A DNA stretch of 64,000 nucleotides from DATKMK01 sp035541895 (lineage in GTDB: Bacteria > Desulfobacterota > Binatia > HRBIN30 > JACQVA1), in NCBI GenBank assembly GCA_035541895.1, contig DATKMK010000103.1, positions 1 to 64,000 of the forward strand, written 5' to 3'. The number at the start of each line of letters is the position of its first letter. Positions within the stretch are counted from its first letter, which is position 1. Below are positions 26,021 through 34,296 of this stretch, in pieces. The notes under the pieces are model-generated. The model saw nothing but the letters and a program-made list of their open reading frames with translations, searched no databases and had not been told where the DNA came from. Made by a program: the position numbers and the translations under genes.

Positions 26021-26983
26021 ATGATCGTCGCCGAGGGATTGACCAAGCAGTTCCGCGCCTTCACCGCCATCGCGAACGTGTCCTTCGAAGTCGGGCGCGG
26101 CGAGATTGTCGGGTTCCTCGGCCCCAACGGGGCCGGCAAGAGCACTACGATGCGGATTCTCGCCGGCGTGTTTCCGCCGACGCGCGGGCGCGCAGCAGTC
26201 GCCGGGTACGACGTGGTGGGCGAAGCCCAGCGCGCGCGCAGCGTCGTCGGCTACTTCCCCGAACGCATCTCCCTCTACACCGACATCGCCGTGCGCGACT
26301 ACTTGCGCTACGTCGCCGATATGAAGGGAGTCGCGCGGGCAGACGCGCAGCGGCAACTGCCCGAGCTGTTGGCAACCTGCGGCCTCGCGCATATGCAGCA
26401 TCGGCTGATCGGCACGTTGTCGAAGGGCTATCGCCAGCGCGTCGGCATCGCGCAGGCACTCGTCGGCTCGCCGCGCGTCCTCATTCTCGACGAACCCACG
26501 TCGGGCCTCGATCCCGAGCAGGTCGCCGAACTGCGCACGCTCATCCGAAGCCTACGCGGAGATCGCACCGTGATTCTGTCGACCCACATCCTGCCCGAGG
26601 TCGAAGCCACTTGCGACCGCGTGATCATCATCAACAAGGGCCGCGTGCTCGCCGTCGACACGCCCTTCAACCTCAATCAACGATTGCGCCGAACCTCGCA
26701 GATCTATGTCGAGGTCGTCGGGCCCGCCGCCGCTGTGTACGAGCGCCTGCGTTCGATCGAGGGGGTCTTGGATATCGGCAATGCGCCGCACGCCGCTCAC
26801 CTCGACGGCGCAGCCGCGCTGATCGTCAGCACCGAGCGCGATCGCGATTTGCGGACCGCGATCGCCGCCGCGGTCACCGGTGGGGGCTGGGGGTTGCGGG
26901 AGATTCGGCCGGTGGCGCTGACGCTCGAAGAGATCTTTCTCACCATGGTCGCCGACGGCGGCCACGCGAGTCCCGAGCGATGA
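26021..26983 (+). CDS. ABC transporter ATP-binding protein (GldA-like)
   Basis: 320 residues. Walker A GPNGAGKST, signature LSKGYRQR and Walker B LILDEPTSGLDPEQ, followed by an 80-residue C-terminal domain typical of ABC-2 exporters (YVEVVGPAAAVYERLRSIEG). It powers the permease encoded next, whose ATG overlaps this stop (ATGA). The order ATPase-permease-GldG-DUF4340 matches the Gld-type ABC set; outside gliding Bacteroidota its cargo is unknown. Confidence 0.88.
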   Translation: MIVAEGLTKQFRAFTAIANVSFEVGRGEIVGFLGPNGAGKSTTMRILAGVFPPTRGRAAVAGYDVVGEAQRARSVVGYFPERISLYTDIAVRDYLRYVADMKGVARADAQRQLPELLATCGLAHMQHRLIGTLSKGYRQRVGIAQALVGSPRVLILDEPTSGLDPEQVAELRTLIRSLRGDRTVILSTHILPEVEATCDRVIIINKGRVLAVDTPFNLNQRLRRTSQIYVEVVGPAAAVYERLRSIEGVLDIGNAPHAAHLDGAAALIVSTERDRDLRTAIAAAVTGGGWGLREIRPVALTLEEIFLTMVADGGHASPER

Positions 26984-27720
26984 AAGCCCTCGTCATCTGT
27001 CGGCGCGAGTTGCAGTCGTATTTTGGTTCGCTCATCGCCTACGTGCTGCTGGCGGTGTTTCTGCTGCTGAGCGGCTACTTCTTCTACAGCGACCTGATCT
27101 TCTTCATCCTTTTCGGCGGCTACGTGCTACCCACCGGGCTGTGGCAGTACGTGTTCATGGACATGCGCCTGTGCGCGCTGTTGGTGCTGCCGCTGGTGAC
27201 GATGCGGTTGTTCGCCGAGGAAAAGAAGCTCGGCACCATCGAGCTGCTGTGGACCTATCCGGTGAGTGACGGCGCGATTGTGATGGGCAAATTCCTCGCC
27301 GCCTGGATCTTCTTCGTCATCATGCTGCTGCCGACGATGATCAATCCGGCGATCTTCTATCACTTCTATCACTTCGACATCGGGCCGCTCGCCGCGGCCT
27401 ATTTGGGCATCTTCCTGCTTGGGACGGCCTTCATCGCCTGCGGCATCTTCATTTCGTCGCTGACCGAGAACCAAGTCGTCAGCGCCATGGTGACGTACGG
27501 GATTCTGGTGTTCTTCTGGTTCGTCACCTGGAACGAGGAAGTCGCCGAGCAGCAGATTGTGCGGGCGCTGCTGCGGCTGTCGCTGTTCGATCACTTCTTC
27601 AACTTCTCGCGCGGCGTGATCGATACGCGCGACATCGTCTACTTCGTCTTGTTCGTCGGCTTCTTTCTCTTCCTCACGCTGCAATCGCTCGGCGCGCGTG
27701 CGTGGCGGGGAGTCAATTGA
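26980..27720 (+). CDS. ABC-2 type permease (GldF-like)
   Basis: 246 residues with six predicted membrane spans, from MKALVICRRELQSYFGSLIAYVLLAV to the end. The EEKKLGTIELLWTYPVSD motif after the second span is the ABC-2 conserved cytoplasmic loop. Overlaps the ATPase gene by 4 bp and is followed within 1 bp by the GldG-like gene. Confidence 0.88.
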   Translation: MKALVICRRELQSYFGSLIAYVLLAVFLLLSGYFFYSDLIFFILFGGYVLPTGLWQYVFMDMRLCALLVLPLVTMRLFAEEKKLGTIELLWTYPVSDGAIVMGKFLAAWIFFVIMLLPTMINPAIFYHFYHFDIGPLAAAYLGIFLLGTAFIACGIFISSLTENQVVSAMVTYGILVFFWFVTWNEEVAEQQIVRALLRLSLFDHFFNFSRGVIDTRDIVYFVLFVGFFLFLTLQSLGARAWRGVN

Positions 27721-27721
27721 C

Positions 27722-29101
27722 GTGAGCGGACACGCGTTGCGCCAGTGGGCGCTGTTGGTCGTGCAGGTGACGCTGGCGGTTGCGTTCTGCACCATCGCGC
27801 TGACGCTGGCCGAACGCCATAACCGCCGCGTCGATCTGACGCCGACCCAGGCGTTTGTGCTGTCGGATCAGGCGCTCAAGATCGCCGGTAAGATCAACCA
27901 GCCGACGACAATCTTCGGATTTTACAACAGTCAGGAACCGGGCGTGCGGCGCCAGACCGAAGATCTGCTCGAACAGTTCGGGGCGGCCGCGCCGCAGATC
28001 AGTTTCCGGCTCTACGATCTCGATCGCAGTCCTGCGCTCGCGAAGAAGTACAACATATCGAGCTACAACACCGGCGCGGTGGAGAGCGCGGAACGCGTCG
28101 TGTCGCTGAATAGCCTCGACGAAACCGAAATCACCAACGCGTTGTTGAAGCTGTCGGCGCGCGCGCAGCGGACATTGTGTTTTCTCACCGGTCACGGCGA
28201 GCATAGTCCGCAAGGAGCGAGCGAGCGGCGCGGCTACAGCGACGTGGCCAAGGCGCTGGAGCACGAGAACTTCGCCGTCCGCTCGATCGAGCGCCTGCCC
28301 CCCGACGGCGTGCCGGCCGACTGCACGGTGGTCGTATCTCCCGGGCCGACCAAGGATCTCTTCCCCGGCGAAGCCGATCAACTGACCGCGTATGTGCAAC
28401 ACGGCGGCAAGCTGTTCATCTTGATCGACCCCGATTGCTCGCAGTCGGTGATGGAACTGCTCGCGCGCTTCAACGTCAAGCCGGGCAACGACATCATCGT
28501 TGACGAGCGCAATCGCTTCTACGGCGCCGACAGCTTCATGCCACGGGTGCCGATTTTCGACGAAGGCACGTTCCGCAAGAACCTGGAAACCGCCGCGGTG
28601 TTCTCGCTCGCGCGCACGGTCGAGCCGGTCGAAGAGAAGCGCGACGGGGTCATCGTGTCGCTGATCGCGATGAGCAGTCCTGAAAGTTGGGCGCGCATCG
28701 GCGGTGACACCGCGCCGGCTGACGCCAAGGTTCGCTTTCGGCCGACGATCGACAAGAACGGTCCGCTGCCGGTCGCCGTGATTGCCAACGTGAAGGGTGC
28801 CGACGATGCCACAACCGGTCGCGTTGCGGTCTTCGGCGATTCGGACTTCGCCAGCAATTTCTACGTCAATCTGATGGGCAACAAGGATCTGTTCATGAGC
28901 ACGGTTGCGGTGCTCGCGGAGGACGCGGAATTGGTGGCGGTGCGGCGCAAGGGAATGATGCGCGGGAGCATTTCGCCGATTTCGTTGACGGCGCGGCAGG
29001 GGCGGATGATTTTTTGGAACGCGGTCATCGCTCAACCCGGCCTGCTGCTGCTGGTCGGCATTGCGATCACCGTGCGGCGCCAGCGGCGTGGGAGTGCGTG
29101 A
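27722..29101 (+). CDS. GldG-family ABC auxiliary protein
   Basis: 459 residues from GTG 27722. An N-terminal span (LLVVQVTLAVAFCTIALTLA) is followed by a large extracytoplasmic region with NISSYNTGAV and FLTGHGEHSP, the GldG-type ABC_transp_aux signature. The C-terminal span (AVIAQPGLLLLVGIAITVRRQRR) anchors it again. Likely the periplasmic/outer-face partner of the permease; what it moves is unknown. Confidence 0.82.
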   Translation: MSGHALRQWALLVVQVTLAVAFCTIALTLAERHNRRVDLTPTQAFVLSDQALKIAGKINQPTTIFGFYNSQEPGVRRQTEDLLEQFGAAAPQISFRLYDLDRSPALAKKYNISSYNTGAVESAERVVSLNSLDETEITNALLKLSARAQRTLCFLTGHGEHSPQGASERRGYSDVAKALEHENFAVRSIERLPPDGVPADCTVVVSPGPTKDLFPGEADQLTAYVQHGGKLFILIDPDCSQSVMELLARFNVKPGNDIIVDERNRFYGADSFMPRVPIFDEGTFRKNLETAAVFSLARTVEPVEEKRDGVIVSLIAMSSPESWARIGGDTAPADAKVRFRPTIDKNGPLPVAVIANVKGADDATTGRVAVFGDSDFASNFYVNLMGNKDLFMSTVAVLAEDAELVAVRRKGMMRGSISPISLTARQGRMIFWNAVIAQPGLLLLVGIAITVRRQRRGSA

Positions 29102-29655
29102 TGCGCACGCGCGGCACGGTGCTGCTCTTGCTCCTGGTCGTCGCCGGCGGCGCGTGGCTGTGGTTCGAGGGGCCGTCGCCCGACGCGCATCAACAAGATC
29201 CGCTGCTCGGCGGTGAGTCGAACCGCGAGCCGACGCAGCCGACGGCGCCGCTGCTCGAATTCGCGCCCGACGACGTCACCCAGATCACCCTCACCCGCGA
29301 CAAGGTGCAGCGCGTCGCCCGCAAGCTCGGCGGCAAATGGCCCGACACGATTCCGCCCGGCGCCCTCGCCGACTTCCTCCACAACCTCACCGGGCTCGCG
29401 GAGTTGATGCGACTCGAACTCGGGCCGTCGGAGATGGAGCCTTACGGGCTCGATCCGCCGCAGGCCGAAATCGAGCTGACTCGCAACAGCGGCCCACCGC
29501 TGCTGCTGCTGATCGGCAATCACAATCCGTCGGCGACCGGCGCTTACGTGCGCATCGGCCGCACCGGTCCCGTCATCCTCGCCGGCGCGCTGGTGGTATG
29601 GGAGTTCGACAAAGCGTTCCGCGCCCTCGACCAGCTCAGCTCGTCAAAGAGCTGA
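29101..29655 (+). CDS. DUF4340 domain protein
   Basis: 184 residues: N-terminal membrane segment TVLLLLLVVAGGAWLWFEG, then a beta-rich domain with APDDVTQITLTRDKVQRVARK, as in DUF4340 proteins found after GldG homologues. It starts on the last base of the preceding stop (TGATG). Presumed envelope component of the same exporter. It ends 20 bp from the convergent nitroreductase gene. Confidence 0.7.
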   Translation: MRTRGTVLLLLLVVAGGAWLWFEGPSPDAHQQDPLLGGESNREPTQPTAPLLEFAPDDVTQITLTRDKVQRVARKLGGKWPDTIPPGALADFLHNLTGLAELMRLELGPSEMEPYGLDPPQAEIELTRNSGPPLLLLIGNHNPSATGAYVRIGRTGPVILAGALVVWEFDKAFRALDQLSSSKS

Positions 29656-29675
29656 ACACAACCTCCAACCACTCA

Positions 29676-30332
29676 CTACTGCCCCCTCCTCCACGGCTGG
29701 TTTCCGTAGCGATCGAGGTGCGTGACGCTGCCGACCGGTCGTCGTGTGGTTGGCCCATATTTTCCGATCGGCCAACCGAGCGGCACCACCGCGCAGGGCG
29801 TCACGTTCCACGGCAATCGAAGAGCGCGGCGGGCGAGGAACGTACTCCACAGCGGCATGGTGATCAGCGCCGCGCCGAGTCCGGCGGCGCGCGCGGCGAG
29901 CAAGAGATTTTGCACGGACGGATAGATGGACGCGTAGTACGAACCCGCGATGGTCGGTGGAAACGGCAGGCGGAGTCCGCGCAAGCACGCCACGACGAAC
30001 ACCGGAATCTCTTCGAAGTGCTCGACCTGCCACTGCACCGCGTCGATCATGCGGAGCGTCCTCGGATCATTGCGCGCGACGCGCCGCGCCAGCGTGCCGT
30101 AGACGAGCCACGGTTTCCGCGTCAGCGACGCCAGCCGCGCCTTCACCGCGCGATCCTTGACGACGACGAACTCCCAGTTCTGCCCGTTGCTTGCGGTCGG
30201 CGCCTTGAGCGCCAGCTCGATCACGTGCAACACCAGCGCGTCGTCGACCGGATCCGGTTTCAGCCGCCGCACCGCCCGCTGCGTACGCATCGCGTCTTCT
30301 AGCGGCATGGAGAGATGGATGGGGTCAGTCAT
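29676..30332 (-). CDS. Nitroreductase family FMN enzyme
   Basis: 218 residues from ATG 30332; the upstream extension is unlikely. TQRAVRRLKPDPVDD and ASNGQNWEFVVVKD are the FMN-binding signatures, with SVQNLLLAARAAGLGAALITMP after them. FMN-dependent, NAD(P)H-using reductases of nitro, quinone or enone groups; the physiological substrate cannot be read. Alone between convergent and divergent neighbours. Confidence 0.82.
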   Translation of the reverse strand: MTDPIHLSMPLEDAMRTQRAVRRLKPDPVDDALVLHVIELALKAPTASNGQNWEFVVVKDRAVKARLASLTRKPWLVYGTLARRVARNDPRTLRMIDAVQWQVEHFEEIPVFVVACLRGLRLPFPPTIAGSYYASIYPSVQNLLLAARAAGLGAALITMPLWSTFLARRALRLPWNVTPCAVVPLGWPIGKYGPTTRRPVGSVTHLDRYGNQPWRRGQ

Positions 30333-30409
30333 GTGCAGAGCATACCTCACTGCCGGGCAATTCGGCCAATCCCTTCCCGCCTCTGCCAAGCCATGCCACA
30401 GTGGCTCGG

Positions 30410-32152
30410 ATGAATGGCGACTTCGATGCGGGAGTGATCCGTGAGTTGGCCGGCGAGCGGGTCTTCGAACGCGGTGAAGCCTACGTCGACGAGGGACGCG
30501 TCAAAGGGATCAAGGAGCAGGGCGACGTGATCACCGCCACGGTGGCGGGCACGCAGCGTTATCACGTCCAGCTCACGCTGCGAGACAAAGGGGCAACCGC
30601 TGCGTGCGACTGTCCGGCGGCGCAGGAGGCGGCGTGGTGCAAGCACGCGGTTGCCGTCGCGCTGGCGTGGCTCGATCGCCAGGATCGAGACGAGCCCGGC
30701 GCGCGAGCCGTCCGCACGGTCGACGATCTTCGCGCGCACCTGTCAAGAAAGGACAAAGCCGAACTCGTGGAGCTGCTCGCGGAGTTGGCGGAGGAGCACG
30801 ATCCCGTGCGCGACCGATTCTTGCTTGATGCGGCGGCGCGGCCCGGTGCCGTCGATCTGCGCACGTTCCGCCGCACCATCGCGCGGACGATCCGGCCGCG
30901 CACCTTCGTCGACTATCACAACATGTACGACTACACGCGTCATATCGACACGGTGGTGGACCAGATCGAGCGCCTCTTGAAGGCCGGCCACGCCCGCGAG
31001 GTCATCGACCTGACCGACTTCGCGCTGGAGGCGATGGAAGACGCGATGGGCTCGGTGGATGATTCCGACGGCGGCATGAGCCCGATTCTCGAACGACTTC
31101 AGGATCTGCATCACCGCGCGTGTCGTCGCGCGCGTCCGGATCCGCAGGCCCTCGCCGCACGTCTGTTTACTTGGGAAATGCGCACCGATTGGGAGATCTT
31201 TCTCGGGGCGGCCGCGACGTATGCCGATGTACTGGGCCAATCCGGCTTGGCGGTCTACCGTCAACTGGCCGAGCGCGAGTGGGCGGACGTCCCGGCACTT
31301 GGCCCGGGTGGCAAGGATTCGGAACAGTACGGCAAGCGGTTTCGCATCACCCAAGTCATGGAAGCGCTCGCCCGCGCCACCGGTGACATTGAAGCCTTGG
31401 TGGCGGTGAAGAGTCGCGACCTCTCGTACGCCTATCACTACCTGCAGATCGCCGAGACTTATCGCGACGCGAACCAGCCGGACAAAGCGTTGGAGTGGGC
31501 CGAACTCGGCGTCAAGGCGTTTCCCGAGCGGACCGACTCGCGTCTACGCGCGTTCCTTGCCGAAGAGTATCATCGGCGGGGGCGCCACGATGAGGCGATC
31601 GGCGTGATCTGGAACGAGTTCAGCGACGCGCCGCATTTGGAACAGTATCAACAGCTCAAGCGACACGCCGATCGCGTCGACCAATGGCCGACGTGGCGCG
31701 ACCAGGCGCTCGCGTATCTTCGTGAGCGCGCCGACGCCCGCAGCGTTGAAGAGACGCGCCCCAGGTGGAGTGAGCGCCTAGCCTGGGTCGCCCGCCGCGA
31801 TCACTCCACGCTGGTGGAGATTTTTCTGTGGGAGAGAGACATCGAAACCGCGTGGCTTGAGGCGCAAGCGGGCGGCTGCAGTCCGCAACTGTGGCTCGAA
31901 CTCGCCGGCAAGCGGGAGAAGGATCATCCCGAAGATGCGGTGTCCATCTACCAAGCGCAAATCGAGCCGACCCTCGCGCGCAAGAACAACGACGCGTACG
32001 AAGACGCCGTCGAACTGCTCCGAAAGGTCCATCGCGCGCTGAAGCGTATGGGCCGCGAGGATGAGTTCGCCGCCTACCTGGCGACGGTACGGGCAAAGCA
32101 CAAACCGAAGCGCAACTTCATGAAGTTGGTGGATTCAGCGAAGTGGACGTGA
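30410..32152 (+). CDS. SWIM zinc-finger protein with TPR-like helical repeats
   Basis: 580 residues from ATG 30410 (GTG 30401 adds three). Near the N-terminus CDCPAAQEAAWCKH is the CxCx8CxH SWIM zinc finger, which binds DNA or proteins. The rest is helical, with LQIAETYRDANQPDKALEWAELGVKAFPE and AEEYHRRGRHDEAIGVIW as TPR-like units. Such SWIM proteins occur beside SNF2 helicases in many bacteria; none is visible here. Role unknown. Confidence 0.75.
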   Translation: MNGDFDAGVIRELAGERVFERGEAYVDEGRVKGIKEQGDVITATVAGTQRYHVQLTLRDKGATAACDCPAAQEAAWCKHAVAVALAWLDRQDRDEPGARAVRTVDDLRAHLSRKDKAELVELLAELAEEHDPVRDRFLLDAAARPGAVDLRTFRRTIARTIRPRTFVDYHNMYDYTRHIDTVVDQIERLLKAGHAREVIDLTDFALEAMEDAMGSVDDSDGGMSPILERLQDLHHRACRRARPDPQALAARLFTWEMRTDWEIFLGAAATYADVLGQSGLAVYRQLAEREWADVPALGPGGKDSEQYGKRFRITQVMEALARATGDIEALVAVKSRDLSYAYHYLQIAETYRDANQPDKALEWAELGVKAFPERTDSRLRAFLAEEYHRRGRHDEAIGVIWNEFSDAPHLEQYQQLKRHADRVDQWPTWRDQALAYLRERADARSVEETRPRWSERLAWVARRDHSTLVEIFLWERDIETAWLEAQAGGCSPQLWLELAGKREKDHPEDAVSIYQAQIEPTLARKNNDAYEDAVELLRKVHRALKRMGREDEFAAYLATVRAKHKPKRNFMKLVDSAKWT

Positions 32153-32282
32153 GACGGCAAACCGTCACAGACGGCACGGCTGGCGTTCGTCGAGGAGCGC
32201 AAGCGCACCTCGTCGGCTACTTCCGCTTGTCGGAGTCCATTGTCCATGGGCAACCGTCCTAACTAAATGCCTTGCCGGGATT

Positions 32283-32681
32283 TCACCACACGGTTGCCAC
32301 GTGATGATACTCACGGATTTTGTGGTCGCTGGTCACCACCGGGGCGCTGAGCAGGCGGGCCGTGGCGACGATGATCTGGTCGGCCGGATCGCCGTGGAAC
32401 ACCCCGGGTAGCTCGGTACTCTCCATGCACACCTCGGGCGTCAGCGGGTGCATCGTGATGCCCTCGGCTTGCATGGCCGCGGCGAGCCACTCCCGGTACG
32501 GGATCGAGAACTGCAGCTTCCGCTTCTGCACCAGCTTTGCAATCTCCCAAACGGAAAACACCGACACGACCAGCCCGCCGCGTCGCCGCTCGCGCTGCAC
32601 GAGGTTGCGGGCGGGGCGTGACAACTTCCCGGGCGCCGCGCTGAGCCAGAGCCAGGTGCAGGTATCGAGCACCGCGGGCAT
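32283..32681 (-). CDS. PIN-domain toxin (VapC-like)
   Basis: 132 residues. AVLDTCTWLWL, VWEIAKL and GDPADQIIVATA carry the three or four acidic residues of PIN ribonucleases. The start overlaps the stop of the antitoxin gene by 4 bp, the usual toxin-antitoxin layout. The target RNA is not known. Confidence 0.88.
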   Translation of the reverse strand: MPAVLDTCTWLWLSAAPGKLSRPARNLVQRERRRGGLVVSVFSVWEIAKLVQKRKLQFSIPYREWLAAAMQAEGITMHPLTPEVCMESTELPGVFHGDPADQIIVATARLLSAPVVTSDHKIREYHHVATVW

Positions 32682-32908
32682 CAGCGATCGGCCTCCCAGC
32701 GTTCGCCGGTCGAAAAGATGTCGTCCGCCTCGTGCACGATCGTACCGATCAGCGTTTTGGCGCGCGGCTGGTCGCCGACGGGTACCACGCGGACGAGCGG
32801 TTTGCCCCGTTTGGTCACGGTGATCGGTGCGCGGTGCTTGCGCACGTCCTCCATGAGCTTGAGGCAGGAATTCTTGAACTCAGCGGCGGCGACGGTGCGT
32901 TGCTTCAT
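32681..32908 (-). CDS. Phd/YefM-type antitoxin
   Basis: 75 residues from ATG 32908, with GGAGGAG as ribosome-binding site. AAAEFKNSCLKLMEDV and PITVTKRGKPLVRVVP are the DNA-binding half; HEADDIFSTGERWEADR is the toxin-binding tail. It should both block the PIN toxin and repress the operon. Related to the orphan antitoxin at 7432-7728. Confidence 0.88.
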   Translation of the reverse strand: MKQRTVAAAEFKNSCLKLMEDVRKHRAPITVTKRGKPLVRVVPVGDQPRAKTLIGTIVHEADDIFSTGERWEADR

Positions 32909-32936
32909 TGGTCTCCTCCGATCACAAAGTAGCCAC

Positions 32937-32965
32937 ATCATATGGCCATATGCGACTGCGGGCAA
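32937..32965 (-). promoter_or_regulatory. Toxin-antitoxin promoter with embedded operator
   Basis: On the minus strand TTGCCC (32960-32965) and TATGAT (32937-32942) are spaced by 17 bp. The perfect 14-bp palindrome CATATGGCCATATG (32939-32952) covers the -10 box and part of the spacer, so a protein bound there would block polymerase. The near-identical 14-mer at the other antitoxin gene supports its function. Confidence 0.65.
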
Positions 32966-33061
32966 GCCTGCGCTATCAATTCCTATGGCCAATCCTATGG
33001 CCAATGGGTCTGGCGATCGGCCATGTGCGATCAGCCATCTGCGCGAGGGCCGCCTCGCTAG

Positions 33062-33625
33062 CTACAGGTACACCTCGCGCAGCTTGGCATCGTCGTGAAG
33101 GTCGGCGGCCGGACCCGTGAAGGACACGCGGCCGTTGCGGAGGACGTAGACGCGGTCGGCGATCTTGAGGACTTCGCGGACTTTCTGTTCGACGATCAGG
33201 ACTGCCATCCCGGAGTTCCGGCTTAGTTCGTGAATGTGCGCCAGCGCGTCCGAGACCAACGGCGGCGCGAGCCCGAGTGACGGCTCATCGAGCAGGAGAA
33301 GCCTGGGAGACACAATAAGGGCGTTGGCAAGAGCCAGCATCTGTTTCTCGCCGCCGGAAAGAGTCCCTGCCCTTTGGCGCAAGCGCGACTTCAGTGCCGG
33401 GAATAGAATGAGCGCCCGGTCGATGCCTTCGCGCAGGTGAGCCTTCGTGGGCAGGGTCACGCCTCCCATTTCCAGATTCTCGCCGACCGTCAAATCGGAG
33501 AAGACGCGGCAGCCCTGAGGCACGTAGGCGACACCGGATCGGAGCAAGTCGCGCGGCTTCGCGGAGTTCAGTTCTTTTCCGTCGAACACGACTTTCCCTC
33601 CCGACGCAATCAGACCGTGAACAGC
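33062..33625 (-). pseudogene. livF: Truncated livF (branched-chain amino acid ABC ATPase)
   Basis: SGVAYVPQGCRVFSDLTVGENLEMGG, LSGGEKQMLALANALI and LLLLDEPSLGLAPPLV are classic LivF. The N-terminal 50-60 residues with Walker A are absent: homology fades at GLIASGGKVVFDG near 33625, where the Uma2 gene's 3' end begins. Without Walker A it cannot bind ATP. No livGHM genes are nearby. A relic cut by insertion of neighbouring DNA. Confidence 0.85.
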
Positions 33626-34200
33626 TTCTCCACCGCCAAGCGGAGCTTCGGCAGTACGCGTGAGCGCGCGATCCCGCCGCGAAACATCTGCCCGTTGCCG
33701 TAGGCCTGTTCGCGGAGGTGGAAGACGGTGACTGCCTTGCTGCGCGGGTCGACAATCCAGTACTCGTCGACACCGTTGCGTTCGTAGATATCCTTTTTCT
33801 CCGTCTGGTCCCGCTTGGTTGTCGAGGGCGAGAGAATCTCGACGACCAGGTTCGGCACGATGCGAATGAACTGACCAGTTTGCGGGGTAGGGCCGGCAGC
33901 GAGGCGGTTCGCGGAGATGTACGACACATCCGGTTCGATGGTGTCGCCGGACGGCAGCTCGTAGCCGGTGCTGGAGTCGAGTACGATGCCCAGGTCATTC
34001 TTGCCCACATGATCGTTGAGGATGTGATTCAAACGCGATCCGATGCTTCCGTGTGGCCACGTAGCTGGAGGCGTCATCGCGATCCTCCCGTTCAGGAGCT
34101 CGTAGTGATTGATGTCGGATCGCGGCCGCTCGTCGAGCCAGCGCCGGAACTCCCCCTGCGTGAACGTCTCTTCGGACCGGAAGGCGGTGTGGGCAGTCAT
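33610..34200 (-). CDS. Uma2 family (DUF820) putative endonuclease
   Basis: 196 residues. HYELLNGRIAMTPPA, EPDVSYIS, PNLVVEILSPSTTKRDQTEKK and YERNGVDEYWIVDP form the Uma2 PD-(D/E)xK-like core. Often mobile and present in many copies in some phyla. Its 3' end overlaps the broken start of livF', suggesting it arrived with the DNA that truncated livF. Confidence 0.85.
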   Translation of the reverse strand: MTAHTAFRSEETFTQGEFRRWLDERPRSDINHYELLNGRIAMTPPATWPHGSIGSRLNHILNDHVGKNDLGIVLDSSTGYELPSGDTIEPDVSYISANRLAAGPTPQTGQFIRIVPNLVVEILSPSTTKRDQTEKKDIYERNGVDEYWIVDPRSKAVTVFHLREQAYGNGQMFRGGIARSRVLPKLRLAVEKLFTV

Positions 34201-34296
34201 CGGCGATTAGTATAGCGCGGCGCTTGACCAACTGGGAAGTGTCCGAGCCACAGTCGAGCTTGTATCGCGCTACGCGCTGCGACTAAGCTGCGATGC

